DNA of 64,000 nt from NCBI GenBank assembly GCA_026985055.1, contig JALSQZ010000045.1:23964-87963 (forward strand), given 5' to 3'. Source of the DNA: Sedimenticola sp. (GTDB lineage: Bacteria > Pseudomonadota > Gammaproteobacteria > Chromatiales > Chromatiaceae). Of this stretch, positions 1 through 8,256 are shown piece after piece. Position numbers and translations under genes: made by a program. Under the pieces are notes generated by a model that was not told the origin of the DNA, searched no databases, and worked only from the letters and a program-made list of their open reading frames with translations. The first letter of the stretch is position 1, and every line of letters begins with the position of its first letter.

Positions 1-340
1 GAGTGATGGTGTGTTCACCCAGCTTCTTCAGATCCAGGGCCGCGCGCAGGGAGCGGCCAATGAGCCGCTGGATTTCCATGGTGCGTCCACCTTGTTTGCC
101 ACGTGCCGCTTCCCTTCCCATGCGGCTGTTGGTGGAGCGCGGCAGCATGCCGTATTCCGCAGTCACCCAACCGCCTTGTCCCTTCTCCATCCAGCGTGGC
201 GTGCGTTCCTCCACGCTGGCGGTGCAGATCACCCGGGTATCACCAAAACTGACCAGCACCGAGCCTTCGGCGTGTTTGGTGAAGTTGGGAATGAAGCTTA
301 CGGGGCGCATTTCATCGTTGGCGCGGCCACTGGGTCTCAT
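1..340 (-). CDS. rph: Ribonuclease PH, N-terminal part (runs off the left edge)
   Basis: RNase PH is a phosphate-dependent 3'-5' exoribonuclease that trims tRNA 3' ends. The reverse strand from the ATG at 340 encodes 113 codons beginning [16 protein letters not shown], with the family's conserved stretches [24 protein letters not shown] and [16 protein letters not shown], which line the phosphate/RNA site. This is about the first half of a usual ~240-residue protein; the rest lies beyond position 1. It is the last visible gene of a minus-strand group, 44 nt after the PP2C phosphatase gene. In Pseudomonas rph also sits beside yicC and gmk, so the setting is conserved. No frame break is seen in the visible part. 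Confidence 0.95.
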   Translation of the reverse strand, partial: MRPSGRANDEMRPVSFIPNFTKHAEGSVLVSFGDTRVICTASVEERTPRWMEKGQGGWVTAEYGMLPRSTNSRMGREAARGKQGGRTMEIQRLIGRSLRAALDLKKLGEHTIT

Positions 341-384
341 GGATTTTCCTCGGGATGGTTGCGGGTGAACGGACAGGATTCTAC

Positions 385-1197
385 CTATTCGTGAAGATTG
401 TGTTCGATAAGATCATTCAGGTGTTCGATGGCCGTGAGCAGGTCGTTTTCTTCTTCCTGGGATGGAATCACGGCGTTTACGCCGCAGTCGCCATAACCGA
501 CACGGACTCCCACGGCACTGACGTTGTCACTGATGTTGGCGGCATTGGTTTCTGCGGCATTGCCGAGCATCTGCAGCGCCTTGCTCAGGGGAAATACATT
601 GCACAGGGTATCCACCAGCTGTTGCTGTGGCAGTTGTCCCCACAGGCCGTCGGAACAAAGCAGAAGCACATCTTCCGGACGCAACAGTATCGGAGGTTCG
701 GTGGCGGGCATGGGGGCGCTGCGCAGACCGCCTATGCAGCGGGTCAGGGCGCGGTTGGCGGTGAGCGCGCCATTTTCGTCGCGTTGGGCAACGCTGTGAT
801 CGGTGGACTGAATATAGAGTTGTCCGTCGCGCAGCAGATAGAAACGGCTGTCCCCGGCGTAACTCCAGTGACAATGCCCATCCTGCAACAGCGCCATGAC
901 GATGGTAGTGCGGGGTGCTATCGTGGGTCGCTGACTCTGGCCGTACTGAATGATGTATTCATGAGCGCGGTTGATGCAGTGATGAAAAAACAGGCGCGGG
1001 GTCGCTATCGGAACGGGAGTGCGCGTAAACAGCTGCTCACAGACATTGAGTGCAATCTGCGCGGCGACTTCGCCCTTGGGGTGGCCTCCCAGCCCGTCGG
1101 CCAGAACCAGCAGGCAACTTCCTTCCTTGTCAAAGATAGCGCAGCGATCCTGATTGTTGGGGCGATCCCCCTGCAGGGAAATACGGGCCTTTTCCAT
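385..1197 (-). CDS. PP2C-family serine/threonine protein phosphatase
   Basis: A 270-residue soluble metal-dependent phosphatase predicted to reverse phosphorylation by the kinase encoded just upstream. The PP2C metal-binding motifs are in order: DGLGGH at residues 34-39, GDSR at 115-118, SDGLW at 182-186 and a terminal D224-N225. It lacks a signal peptide, membrane segment or extra sensory domain, so it is probably cytoplasmic. Its ATG shares bases with the kinase stop codon (TGATG at 1195-1199), which implies translational coupling. Substrates cannot be told from the sequence. All catalytic aspartates are present, so activity is likely. Confidence 0.9.
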   Translation of the reverse strand: MEKARISLQGDRPNNQDRCAIFDKEGSCLLVLADGLGGHPKGEVAAQIALNVCEQLFTRTPVPIATPRLFFHHCINRAHEYIIQYGQSQRPTIAPRTTIVMALLQDGHCHWSYAGDSRFYLLRDGQLYIQSTDHSVAQRDENGALTANRALTRCIGGLRSAPMPATEPPILLRPEDVLLLCSDGLWGQLPQQQLVDTLCNVFPLSKALQMLGNAAETNAANISDNVSAVGVRVGYGDCGVNAVIPSQEEENDLLTAIEHLNDLIEHNLHE

Positions 1198-2093
1198 CAG
1201 ACCGCCTTCCTGACCCGGGAAGGGTCGCGATTCAGCGCCTTTAGCAGCAGCGCGGCAGACTGGATGCGTTTTTGCGGATCCACTTCCATGGCCCGGTCTA
1301 TGGCTTCGAGAATGTGTCTCGGGTAGTGCTTGCCAAAGGCTTCTACTGCGGGAACCATGCTGTCCTTTGCGTGCCGCTCGGTTGCCGTGGGAGGCGGACG
1401 TCCCTCGATGCAGGTGCGCATGCTGGCGCCAATGGCATAGATGTCTGTCCAGGGGCCGACCTTGGTGATGCCGCGATACTGCTCTATTGGCGAAAATCCG
1501 GGGGTGATGACCTGGGCTTTTTTCTTGCCTTCGCTGGTCAGGTGATATACCGCGCCAAAATCCAGCAACAAGGGTCTGCCGCCAGGACGGATGTGGATGT
1601 TGCCGGGTTTGATGTCCAGGTGCAGGTGCTGGGCATTGTGGATCAGCTCCAGTGCATCCAGCAGCGGCGGAAAAACAGTCATCAGGAAGCGGGTGCTGAG
1701 TCCTCCCTTGCGTCGTTTGATATAGCGCCCCAGGTTCTTGCCAGGCTGATAATCCATGACCAGATAGGCTGTGTCATTGTCCAGGAAGCAGTTGCGTACA
1801 TTTACGATATTCGGATGGCGCAGCATGGCCAGCGCCTTGGCTTCGAGAAAGAACAGCCGCAGACCGCGGTAGAATTTGTCCCTGGCTTCGTCGTTACTGA
1901 AAGCAAGCTTGCCATGCTGGTCGCGGCTGCCGAATTTCTTGGGCATGTATTCCTTGATAGCCACTTCATCGTGAGTGTCATCTTCTTCACCAAGGTATAT
2001 GAGGCTGAACCCACCACTGCCGATGAGTTTGTGCACCTTGTAATAATCCAGCCTTGTGCCCGGGGGCAGCGGCTCGCGTTTTTCCGATGACAT
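1197..2093 (-). CDS. Eukaryotic-type serine/threonine protein kinase
   Basis: A 298-residue kinase that is almost entirely catalytic domain. Visible motifs: glycine loop IGSGGF (24-29), VAIKEY with the ATP-binding Lys47, HLDIKPGN with catalytic Asp160 (HLD in place of HRD), DFG at 178-180, and TPGFSPIEQY (198-207) in the activation/P+1 segment. There is no transmembrane segment or PASTA domain, so it is not a PknB-type wall sensor. It forms an operon with the PP2C gene (1-nt overlap), a reversible switch. The 91-bp gap to divergent yicC should hold both promoters. Target unknown; it could act on translation or on nearby rph products, but that is only proximity. Confidence 0.9.
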   Translation of the reverse strand: MSSEKREPLPPGTRLDYYKVHKLIGSGGFSLIYLGEEDDTHDEVAIKEYMPKKFGSRDQHGKLAFSNDEARDKFYRGLRLFFLEAKALAMLRHPNIVNVRNCFLDNDTAYLVMDYQPGKNLGRYIKRRKGGLSTRFLMTVFPPLLDALELIHNAQHLHLDIKPGNIHIRPGGRPLLLDFGAVYHLTSEGKKKAQVITPGFSPIEQYRGITKVGPWTDIYAIGASMRTCIEGRPPPTATERHAKDSMVPAVEAFGKHYPRHILEAIDRAMEVDPQKRIQSAALLLKALNRDPSRVRKAV

Positions 2094-2184
2094 GACCGGT
2101 AATTTTAATTAAGGGCGTTTCAGAGTAAAGCAAAGTATCATAAAGGAACTGAATTTTGCAGGAAATTCCTGGAGTATGTGACCC

Positions 2185-3051
2185 ATGATACGAAGTATGA
2201 CCGCATTTGCGCGGGGCAGCCGGAATGCGGACGGCATCGAGCTGGTTTGGGAGCTGCGCTCGGTGAATCACCGTTATCTGGAAGTGCAACCGCGTTTGCC
2301 CGAGGATTTTCGTCAGCTGGACAGCGCTGTGCGCCAGGCTGTCGCCCGGCGTCTGGGGCGGGGAAAAGTCGAATGTGGCCTGCGCTATCGTGCTGCCGGG
2401 GCCGACGTAGAAGCATTGCAGATCAATCAGAATTTGCTCGAACAGGTTCTTGGCGCGGTTGCGCAAATTCGGCAACGCCAGCCCGAACTGCGGGAGCCTG
2501 ATATCATGCAGGTGCTGTCCTGGCCCGGAGTCGCCCTGGCCAGAGCCGCGGATCTGACACCTGTTCAGGAGCAGGCCATGGCCTTGCTGGACGAAACCCT
2601 GGAGGATCTTCTGGCGACCCGCGAACGGGAAGGCGCCCGTCTGGCCTCGCTTGTCGAATCGCGCTGCAAGTTGCTGCAGGAACAGGTGGACAGAGCGAGG
2701 AAGCGCATGCCCCAGGTCATCGCGTCCGTGCGTGAACGTCTGAAGGCGCGCCTGAACGAGGTTTGTGACAATCTGGATGAACAGCGCCTGGAGCAGGAAA
2801 TGGCGTTGCTTGCCCAGCGCCTGGACGTGGATGAGGAAATGGATCGTCTGGCGTCCCATCTCCAGGAGGTGCAGGAGGTTTTGCGGCGGGACGAACCCGT
2901 GGGCCGGCGTCTGGATTTTCTCATGCAGGAGCTGAATCGCGAAGCCAATACCCTCGGATCCAAATCGGCCGACAGTGAAACCACCGCCATTTCGGTGGAA
3001 ATGAAAGTGCTCATCGAACAGATGCGCGAACAGATACAGAATATCGAATAG
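2185..3051 (+). CDS. yicC: YicC-family endoribonuclease
   Basis: A 288-residue YicC protein; E. coli YicC is an endoribonuclease implicated in small-RNA turnover. The N-terminus MIRSMTAFARG and the stretch ELRSVNHRYLEVQPRLPEDFR are family signatures. The C-terminal DUF1732-type region contains RLDVDEEMDRLASHLQEV and GRRLDFLMQELNREANTLGSKS. The middle (about residues 95-200) is helical and coiled-coil-like. The ATG at 2185 follows a GGAG ribosome-binding site. It is 8 nt upstream of gmk and surely co-transcribed, as in most gammaproteobacteria. Confidence 0.95.
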   Translation: MIRSMTAFARGSRNADGIELVWELRSVNHRYLEVQPRLPEDFRQLDSAVRQAVARRLGRGKVECGLRYRAAGADVEALQINQNLLEQVLGAVAQIRQRQPELREPDIMQVLSWPGVALARAADLTPVQEQAMALLDETLEDLLATREREGARLASLVESRCKLLQEQVDRARKRMPQVIASVRERLKARLNEVCDNLDEQRLEQEMALLAQRLDVDEEMDRLASHLQEVQEVLRRDEPVGRRLDFLMQELNREANTLGSKSADSETTAISVEMKVLIEQMREQIQNIE

Positions 3052-3059
3052 GATTTATC

Positions 3060-3671
3060 ATGCAAGGCAATCTGTATATCGTTTCCGCGCCGTCTGGCGC
3101 AGGCAAAACCAGTCTCCTCAAGGCCCTGCTGGAGCAGGATTCGGGGCTCAGGCTTTCCATCTCCTATACCACCCGCGCGCCACGTCCGGGAGAGGAGGAC
3201 GGTTTGCACTACCATTTTGTTTCCGTGGACGAGTTCATGCGTCTGGCCGGAGAAGGGGCTTTTCTCGAACAGGCCCAGGTATTCGACAATTACTACGGCA
3301 CCAGCCAGGCGTCAGTGCAGTCCCTGCTGGATGAAGGGTTTGACGTGATTCTTGAAATCGATTGGCAGGGGGCACGCCAGGTACGCAAGGTATTTCCCGG
3401 AGCCATCTCCATATTCATCGTCCCACCGTCGGTAGCGGCATTGCGCGAGCGCCTGGGCAAGCGCGGCCAGGATGACGAGGAGATCATAGAACGGCGCATG
3501 CGTGACGCCCGCAGCGAGCTTTCCCACTACGCAGAATACGACTATCTGGTAGTCAATGACGATTTTTCGGTCGCCGTAGATGAATTGCAGTGCATTGTTC
3601 GGGCGGAACGTCTGAAGCTGGTCAATAGCGCCAAACGCAATGCCCGGGCTTTGCAGGAAATGCTGGGTTAA
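3060..3671 (+). CDS. gmk: Guanylate kinase
   Basis: Converts GMP plus ATP to GDP plus ADP, feeding GTP and (p)ppGpp pools. The 203-residue protein has the P-loop APSGAGKT (residues 10-17), the GMP-binding YTTRAPRPGEEDGLHYHF stretch and the lid IERRMRDARSE. Length is standard. It follows yicC by 8 nt. In E. coli and Pseudomonas rpoZ-spoT come directly after gmk; here they are displaced by about 10.5 kb and gmk is followed tail-to-tail by an unrelated minus-strand gene only 5 nt away. No terminator is obvious after the stop codon. Confidence 0.97.
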   Translation: MQGNLYIVSAPSGAGKTSLLKALLEQDSGLRLSISYTTRAPRPGEEDGLHYHFVSVDEFMRLAGEGAFLEQAQVFDNYYGTSQASVQSLLDEGFDVILEIDWQGARQVRKVFPGAISIFIVPPSVAALRERLGKRGQDDEEIIERRMRDARSELSHYAEYDYLVVNDDFSVAVDELQCIVRAERLKLVNSAKRNARALQEMLG

Positions 3672-3676
3672 CCGTT

Positions 3677-4213
3677 TTATTCTTCAATCCGAACCCGCAC
3701 GTCATCCAGCCAGCCCTTGCCCTGGTCGAGAAGCATTACTCCAATGGACAGTTTTCCGGTGCCCTTGGGGATGGCTTTGGTGATTTCCACCCGGGTCCAT
3801 TCGGTGTTTCCGGTAAGGGGACGGGAACGCGCCTGGGAAAGAATTCTGCCATCACTGGCCTGCAGGAAATTCAAGACCAGCCCCCAGCCGCCCTTGCCCA
3901 CTTTTTCCGTGCGTAGCAGGGCGGAGAAATGCAGCTTCTTCCCATTTCCGCCGGGTAATTCCACGATCTGCCGGAGCAGGCCGAATATCTGTTTTTTCTT
4001 GCGTTCCATGCGGAAGCTGTGCTTGCCTTCCTTGAATACCTTGTCGTCGATAGCGGTTTCATAGGCGATGTTTCCGGCATGTTGCAATACAGTCCATCCC
4101 AGCGGATCCACGCCGGATTCCTCAAAACCGGGATTCCTGATTTCCAGTTGCCCGGCCAGGGCGGAAGACAGCAACAGGGGTAACAGGCAGACAGAGGCAA
4201 AGACGGGTTTCAT
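3677..4213 (-). CDS. Secreted protein of unknown function with a beta-sandwich-like domain
   Basis: A 178-residue protein with a clear Sec signal peptide (MKPVFASVCLLPLLLSSALA, cleaved before GQ). The mature part (GQLEIRNPGFEES... DPLGWTV... LDDVRVRIEE) has the layout of a carbohydrate-binding/jelly-roll module: a 'NPGFE' opening and a 'WLDDVRV' closing strand, as in CBM-like domains. I infer a periplasmic beta-sandwich; no catalytic residues are recognisable. The start at 4213 is chosen because it gives the intact signal peptide; the frame stays open to 4315. It lies downstream of rpoH in the same direction but beyond a hairpin, so it may have its own promoter. Confidence 0.65.
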   Translation of the reverse strand: MKPVFASVCLLPLLLSSALAGQLEIRNPGFEESGVDPLGWTVLQHAGNIAYETAIDDKVFKEGKHSFRMERKKKQIFGLLRQIVELPGGNGKKLHFSALLRTEKVGKGGWGLVLNFLQASDGRILSQARSRPLTGNTEWTRVEITKAIPKGTGKLSIGVMLLDQGKGWLDDVRVRIEE

Positions 4214-4286
4214 GAGGACTCCAGGGAAATTCTGAATCAACCAGGATTTCGGCAAATTCAGACAGGCGCAAAAAAGAGCCGAGGGG

Positions 4287-4320
4287 CAACAATGCCTGCG
4301 TTGGGATGCAGGCATTGTTG
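4287..4320 (-). terminator. Perfect 13-bp hairpin after rpoH, probable terminator
   Basis: CAACAATGCCTGC (4287-4299) pairs exactly with GCAGGCATTGTTG (4308-4320) around an 8-nt loop, 19 nt after the rpoH stop codon. On the minus strand it is followed by CCCCTCGGC and then CTCTTTTTT, so the U tract is about 10 nt further from the stem than in a classical terminator. It could be a terminator or an RNA-stabilising 3' hairpin. Confidence 0.5.
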
Positions 4321-4339
4321 CATGGTAGAAAACACTTGA

Positions 4340-5188
4340 TCAGGCAGCGATTTTTTCCTGTAACTTGTTCATGGCCGCCTTTTCGATCTGGCGGATACGC
4401 TCAGCGGAAATACCGTACTCATCGGCCAGTTCGTGCAGGGTGGCTTTCTTCTCCGACAGCCAGCGGCGCCGCAGGATATCCTGGCTGCGTTCGTCCAGTT
4501 CCTGCAGGGCCGCATACAGACGTTCATTCTCGTCCCGTTCGGTGTCTGCGGCTTCAATGACGCTTTCCGGTTCCATGCGGGTATCCGGCAGATAACTCAC
4601 GGGCGCCACATGCTCGTCATCATTGTCGCCTTCGCCAGCATCGAAAGCCATGTCGTAGTTGTTCAGGCGAGCCTCCATATTGCGCACTTCCTCGGGTTTT
4701 ACCCCCAGATCACTGGCCACTTCCTGGATTTCCTGTTCACTGAACCACCCCAGACGCTTCTTGCTCGAGCGTAGGTTGAAGAACAGCTTGCGCTGCGCCT
4801 TGGTGGTGGCGATTTTCACGATGCGCCAGTTGCGCAGGATGAATTCATGGATTTCCGCCTTGATCCAGTGTACGGCGAAAGAAGCCAGACGCACCCCCAC
4901 TTCGGGATCGAAACGGCGCACCGCCTTCATCAGACCCACGGTGCCTTCCTGAATGAGATCCGGCTGGGGCAGGCCATAACCGGCATACTGGCGCGCGATG
5001 CGAACCACGAAGCGCAGATGGCTCATCACCAGTTGGCGTGCGGCCTCCAGATCTTTTTTCTCCCGCCAACGCACGGCCAGATCATGCTCTTCCTTTTGCG
5101 TAAGCATGGGCAGCTGAAAAGCCGCGCTTACATAGGACTCCATGCTACCCGTGGGCATGGTGGCGGTTGCGAGTTGTTTGTTGTTCAT
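4340..5188 (-). CDS. rpoH: Heat-shock sigma factor sigma-32 (RpoH)
   Basis: Directs RNA polymerase to chaperone and protease genes. The 282-residue protein has sigma regions 2 (LRFVVRIARQYAGYGLPQPDLIQEGTV..., about 58-125), 3 and 4 (helix-turn-helix near the C-terminus, LADEYGISAERIRQIE). The RpoH box QRKLFFNLR at residues 132-140, unique to sigma-32, settles the identity against RpoD/RpoS. It follows ftsY-ftsE-ftsX on the same strand, the usual neighbourhood, but a 373-bp spacer holding a CIRCE operator and a MITE-like element separates it from ftsX, so it probably has its own regulated promoter. Confidence 0.97.
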   Translation of the reverse strand: MNNKQLATATMPTGSMESYVSAAFQLPMLTQKEEHDLAVRWREKKDLEAARQLVMSHLRFVVRIARQYAGYGLPQPDLIQEGTVGLMKAVRRFDPEVGVRLASFAVHWIKAEIHEFILRNWRIVKIATTKAQRKLFFNLRSSKKRLGWFSEQEIQEVASDLGVKPEEVRNMEARLNNYDMAFDAGEGDNDDEHVAPVSYLPDTRMEPESVIEAADTERDENERLYAALQELDERSQDILRRRWLSEKKATLHELADEYGISAERIRQIEKAAMNKLQEKIAA

Positions 5189-5260
5189 GTTCTGTTTTAC
5201 CCCACAAAAATTGTTTACACGTATTAGGTTAGCATTGCTCCGGCGCCTTCGCCAGAAAAA

Positions 5261-5287
5261 TTAGCACTCATCATGTAAGAGTGCTAA
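5261..5287. promoter_or_regulatory. CIRCE element (HrcA operator) upstream of rpoH
   Basis: TTAGCACTC (5261-5269), nine spacer bases, GAGTGCTAA (5279-5287): an exact match to the CIRCE consensus TTAGCACTC-N9-GAGTGCTAA bound by the heat-shock repressor HrcA. It lies 73 bp upstream of the rpoH start codon and faces no other gene, so rpoH is the obvious target. hrcA itself is not in this window. Confidence 0.93.
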
Positions 5288-5357
5288 TCAATACAGAAGT
5301 TCCCTGTGGATAAATAAAAAAATATTGTGAAATATCAATTGCTTGAAAGGCTGTTCA

Positions 5358-5508
5358 GGGCATCTCGAAAAATCGATATGCCCTTGCGGGACAGGGATGT
5401 CCCGCCATTTTCGATCACTTCAAGTGATTGAAAATGTGAGCAAAACGAAAATCGCATTTTCGGTTTGCGACGAGAAAAATTCCAAGGAAGGAATTTTTCG
5501 AGGTTCCC
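5358..5508. mobile_element. MITE-like 151-bp element between ftsX and rpoH
   Basis: The ends are inverted: GGG-N3-CTCGAAAAAT (5358-5373) and ATTTTTCGAG-N3-CCC (5493-5508). The direct tetranucleotide TTCA lies just outside both ends (5354-5357 and 5509-5512), a likely target-site duplication. Inside are stacked palindromes: GGGACAGGGATGTCCC, a palindrome around CACTTCAAGTG, CGAAAATCGCATTTTCG, and GAAAAATTCC/GGAATTTTTC with a 6-nt loop. There is no transposase. The short open frame through it is explained by the repeats. The parent insertion sequence is not in the window. Confidence 0.75.
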
Positions 5509-5561
5509 TTCAGAGGCTGGAAATCTGCCTTGCAGATGGTGTTGGCGGGTGCCGGATTGGT

Positions 5562-6524
5562 TCAATCTCCCGGTTCTGTGGTTCCCAGGTGCTGATTTAC
5601 CGCAAGCCATGCGCCGAATATGCCCAGCAGCATACTCAGTCCCAGAACTGTGGTGGCCGTAGCCAGATCCAGTCCGCCCAGCTGAAAACTGCTCTGGTAG
5701 AGTTCCGCCAGGCGCCGGGCCGGGCCTCGCAGGCTCAGGGAAGCGAGCCAGATCAGGACAAGGGCGATGCTCCCGCCCAGCAGTCCATACCAGAAACCCT
5801 CATACAGGAAAGGACGCCGGACGAAGCTGTTGCTGCCGCCCACCAGCTTGATGATCTCTATCTCGTCCCGACGGCTCTGGATTTCCAGACGGATGGTGTT
5901 GCCGATGATGAGCAGAACCGCCAGCGCCAGAAGCAGGCTCAACAGAAGCGCAATTCGCTGCAGAATCCGGTTGATGCCCTGAAAGCGCTCCACCCATTGC
6001 ATGTCCGCCAGGGCCAGTTCCACCTCGGGAAGGTTCTTGAGGTCGTTCAGCAGCGCTTCGATCTTTCCGGAGGCGGCGTTCGGGTCCGCGGGTTGGACGA
6101 GCAGCACATGCGGCAGGGGGTTGTGGTCGAGCAGATCCAGGGCGGAACCAAAGCCGGATTGCTGGCGGAACTCGGCCATGGCCTGGTCCGGCGTGATGTG
6201 TTCCACCTGGCCAATATCCGGCCGGGCCTCAAGAATCTGAACCAGCTTTAGCGCCTGTTGCTGACCGATGTCGTCCTTGAGAAAAACGGAAATGCTGGCT
6301 GCGCCATCCCAGTTGCCGGCCAGTTGCTGGAGATTGCCCACCAGCAAATGCAGGCCCAGGGGCAGGGCGATGGCAATACCCAGCACACTGAGGGTCATGA
6401 AACTGCCCAGAGGGCGCTGCGCAAGACGCCCCAGGCTGGAAAAGAACACCTGGGCATGACGAACCAGCCAGCCGGACAGGCTGAAGCGTCTTTTGAACCG
6501 GGCTTTTCGCTGGCGTTTGCTCAT
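5562..6524 (-). CDS. ftsX: Cell-division ABC transporter membrane subunit FtsX
   Basis: FtsX partners FtsE at the septum and, through its periplasmic loop, activates wall hydrolases via EnvC in relatives. The 320-residue protein has a basic cytoplasmic N-terminus ([14 protein letters not shown]), a first transmembrane helix (about 40-62), a large periplasmic domain (about 63-205), three more helices (about 212-235, 262-285, 298-315), and the FtsX permease motif RLEIQSRRDEIEIIKLVGGSN between helices 2 and 3. Its ATG overlaps the ftsE stop by 4 nt. The C-terminus ends 54 bp from the MITE-like element. Confidence 0.96.
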   Translation of the reverse strand: MSKRQRKARFKRRFSLSGWLVRHAQVFFSSLGRLAQRPLGSFMTLSVLGIAIALPLGLHLLVGNLQQLAGNWDGAASISVFLKDDIGQQQALKLVQILEARPDIGQVEHITPDQAMAEFRQQSGFGSALDLLDHNPLPHVLLVQPADPNAASGKIEALLNDLKNLPEVELALADMQWVERFQGINRILQRIALLLSLLLALAVLLIIGNTIRLEIQSRRDEIEIIKLVGGSNSFVRRPFLYEGFWYGLLGGSIALVLIWLASLSLRGPARRLAELYQSSFQLGGLDLATATTVLGLSMLLGIFGAWLAVNQHLGTTEPGD

Positions 6525-7189
6525 GGTTTGCCTGAATCGTTTACCAGCCGCCCCTGATCCAGCACCAGAGTGCGCAGGCCCAAGGGTTCGATGAGCGCCA
6601 GATCATGGGTAGCAATGAGCAGGGTAACGCCCACCTGATTGAATTGCTGGAACAGGTTCATGATTTCCCTGGACAGATCCGGATCGAGATTGCCCGTGGG
6701 TTCGTCCGCCAGTACGACAGGTGGCTTGCTCACCACGGCCCGGGCAATGCCCACCCGCTGCTGCTCGCCCCCGGAAAGGGTCAGTGGCAGGGCGCGGGCC
6801 TTTTTCAGCAGTCCCACCTTGTCCAGCGCCGCCTGCACCCGGCGGCGGATTTCCTGATGCCTGACGCCCGCAACCACCAGCGGCAGAGCCACATTGTCGA
6901 ACACGGTGCGATCCGTGAGCAGGCGATGATCCTGGAAAATCATGCCCACTTCGCGCCGCAGCAGGGGGATCTGGCGCGACTTGAGGCGGGTGAGGTTATG
7001 CCGGTTTACCCATACCTGTCCGCGGCTGCTGCGTTCCAGCAGCCCCACGAGCTTGAGCAAGGTGCTTTTCCCCGCTCCGGAATGACCAGTGAGAAATGCC
7101 ATTTCACCGGTTTCGATATGCAGACTGACCTCCCGCAGGCCGCCGGAGCTGCCGGGATAGGTTTTGCTGACATTGTCGAAGCGGATCAT
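6521..7189 (-). CDS. ftsE: Cell-division ATP-binding protein FtsE
   Basis: The ATPase of the FtsEX complex. Residues 35-42 form Walker A (GHSGAGKS), 138-144 the ABC signature (LSGGEQQ) and 158-163 Walker B ending in the catalytic Glu ([12 protein letters not shown]). The 222-residue length is normal for the family. Both ends overlap their neighbours by 4 nt (ftsY upstream, ftsX downstream), giving a coupled ftsY-ftsE-ftsX operon as in E. coli. Confidence 0.97.
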   Translation of the reverse strand: MIRFDNVSKTYPGSSGGLREVSLHIETGEMAFLTGHSGAGKSTLLKLVGLLERSSRGQVWVNRHNLTRLKSRQIPLLRREVGMIFQDHRLLTDRTVFDNVALPLVVAGVRHQEIRRRVQAALDKVGLLKKARALPLTLSGGEQQRVGIARAVVSKPPVVLADEPTGNLDPDLSREIMNLFQQFNQVGVTLLIATHDLALIEPLGLRTLVLDQGRLVNDSGKP

Positions 7190-8172
7190 CCGTCGTTGTC
7201 TTCTCTTTCAAAAAGGGCGTCAACGAAGGCTCTGGGGTCGAATACTCTCAGGTCTTCCATGCTTTCTCCCACGCCGATGAAACGTATGGGAATGCCCATC
7301 TTTTCCGCAATGGCAAAGATGATGCCACCCCGGGCGGTGCCGTCCAGCTTGGTGAGGGTGATGCCGGTAAGAGGGATTGCCTTGCTGAACTGTTCCGCCT
7401 GATTGACCGCATTCTGCCCGGTAGTGGCGTCCACCACCAGCATGACTTCGTGGGGCGCGTCCGGATCGATTTTCTTCATCACCCGCGCAATCTTGGCCAG
7501 TTCCTCCATGAGGTTGCTCTTGGTGTGCAGGCGACCGGCGGTATCGGCGATGAGTACATCGATACCGCGGGCGGTGGCTGCTGCCAGGGCATCATAGATC
7601 ACCGAGGCGGAATCCGCTCCCGAGTGCTGGGCGATGACGGGAATGTCATTGCGTTCCCCCCAGGTCTGCAACTGTTCCACTGCGGCAGCGCGAAAGGTGT
7701 CGCCCGCGGCAAGCATTACCGTCTGTCCCTCATCCTGCAGTTGTCTGGCCAGCTTGCCTATGGTGGTGGTCTTGCCTGCGCCGTTTATACCCACCATGAG
7801 AATTACCTGGGGATGGCCTGGGGCGGGCTGCTTCACCGGGGCATCCGCCTTTTCCAGGATTTCTTCCAGGAGCTGTTTGAGGGCCTCCACCAGCGCTTCG
7901 GGATCGGACAGGGTCTTGCGTTTCACCCGTTCCGTGAGTTCATCGATGATGCGCCGGGTAGCATCCACACCCACGTCGGCCGTAAGCAGCAGGGTTTCCA
8001 GATCTTCGAGCAGCTCGTCATCGATCTTTTTCCGCCCCAGCACCAGGCTGGCGAGTCCGTCGGTAAAGTTGGCCCGGGTACGCGCCAGGCCGGATTTCAA
8101 GCGCTGCAACAGGCCGGGCTTTTTCTGTTCTTCCCGGGGAGCCGATTTGTTTTTCTTGCCGAAGCCGAACAT
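7186..8172 (-). CDS. ftsY: Signal recognition particle receptor FtsY
   Basis: A GTPase that docks SRP-ribosome complexes at the inner membrane. The NG domain is complete: N-domain helices about 25-110, G1 GINGAGKTT (128-136), DTAGR (210-214), TKLDGTARGG (274-283). At 328 residues it lacks the long acidic A region of E. coli FtsY and has only a short basic N-terminus (MFGFGKKNKSAPREEQKK), as in many non-enteric proteobacteria. It is the first gene of the ftsYEX operon; its promoter must lie in the 84-bp gap to the divergent M16 gene. Confidence 0.97.
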   Translation of the reverse strand: MFGFGKKNKSAPREEQKKPGLLQRLKSGLARTRANFTDGLASLVLGRKKIDDELLEDLETLLLTADVGVDATRRIIDELTERVKRKTLSDPEALVEALKQLLEEILEKADAPVKQPAPGHPQVILMVGINGAGKTTTIGKLARQLQDEGQTVMLAAGDTFRAAAVEQLQTWGERNDIPVIAQHSGADSASVIYDALAAATARGIDVLIADTAGRLHTKSNLMEELAKIARVMKKIDPDAPHEVMLVVDATTGQNAVNQAEQFSKAIPLTGITLTKLDGTARGGIIFAIAEKMGIPIRFIGVGESMEDLRVFDPRAFVDALFEREDNDG

Positions 8173-8256
8173 GGTTTATTCCCATTGATTCCTTGGACAA
8201 CAAGGACAGGTTTTGAAAGAATGGAACTTTACCATATTTAGTCTTTCGAACCGCCT

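Noticed and set aside
355..1326. Plus-strand open frame opposite the PP2C phosphatase
   Set aside because: The minus strand carries complete PP2C catalytic motifs; the plus frame has no domain.
5335..5610. Small minus-strand open frame upstream of rpoH
   Set aside because: Almost all of it lies within the 151-bp inverted-repeat element and it shows repeat-derived residues only.
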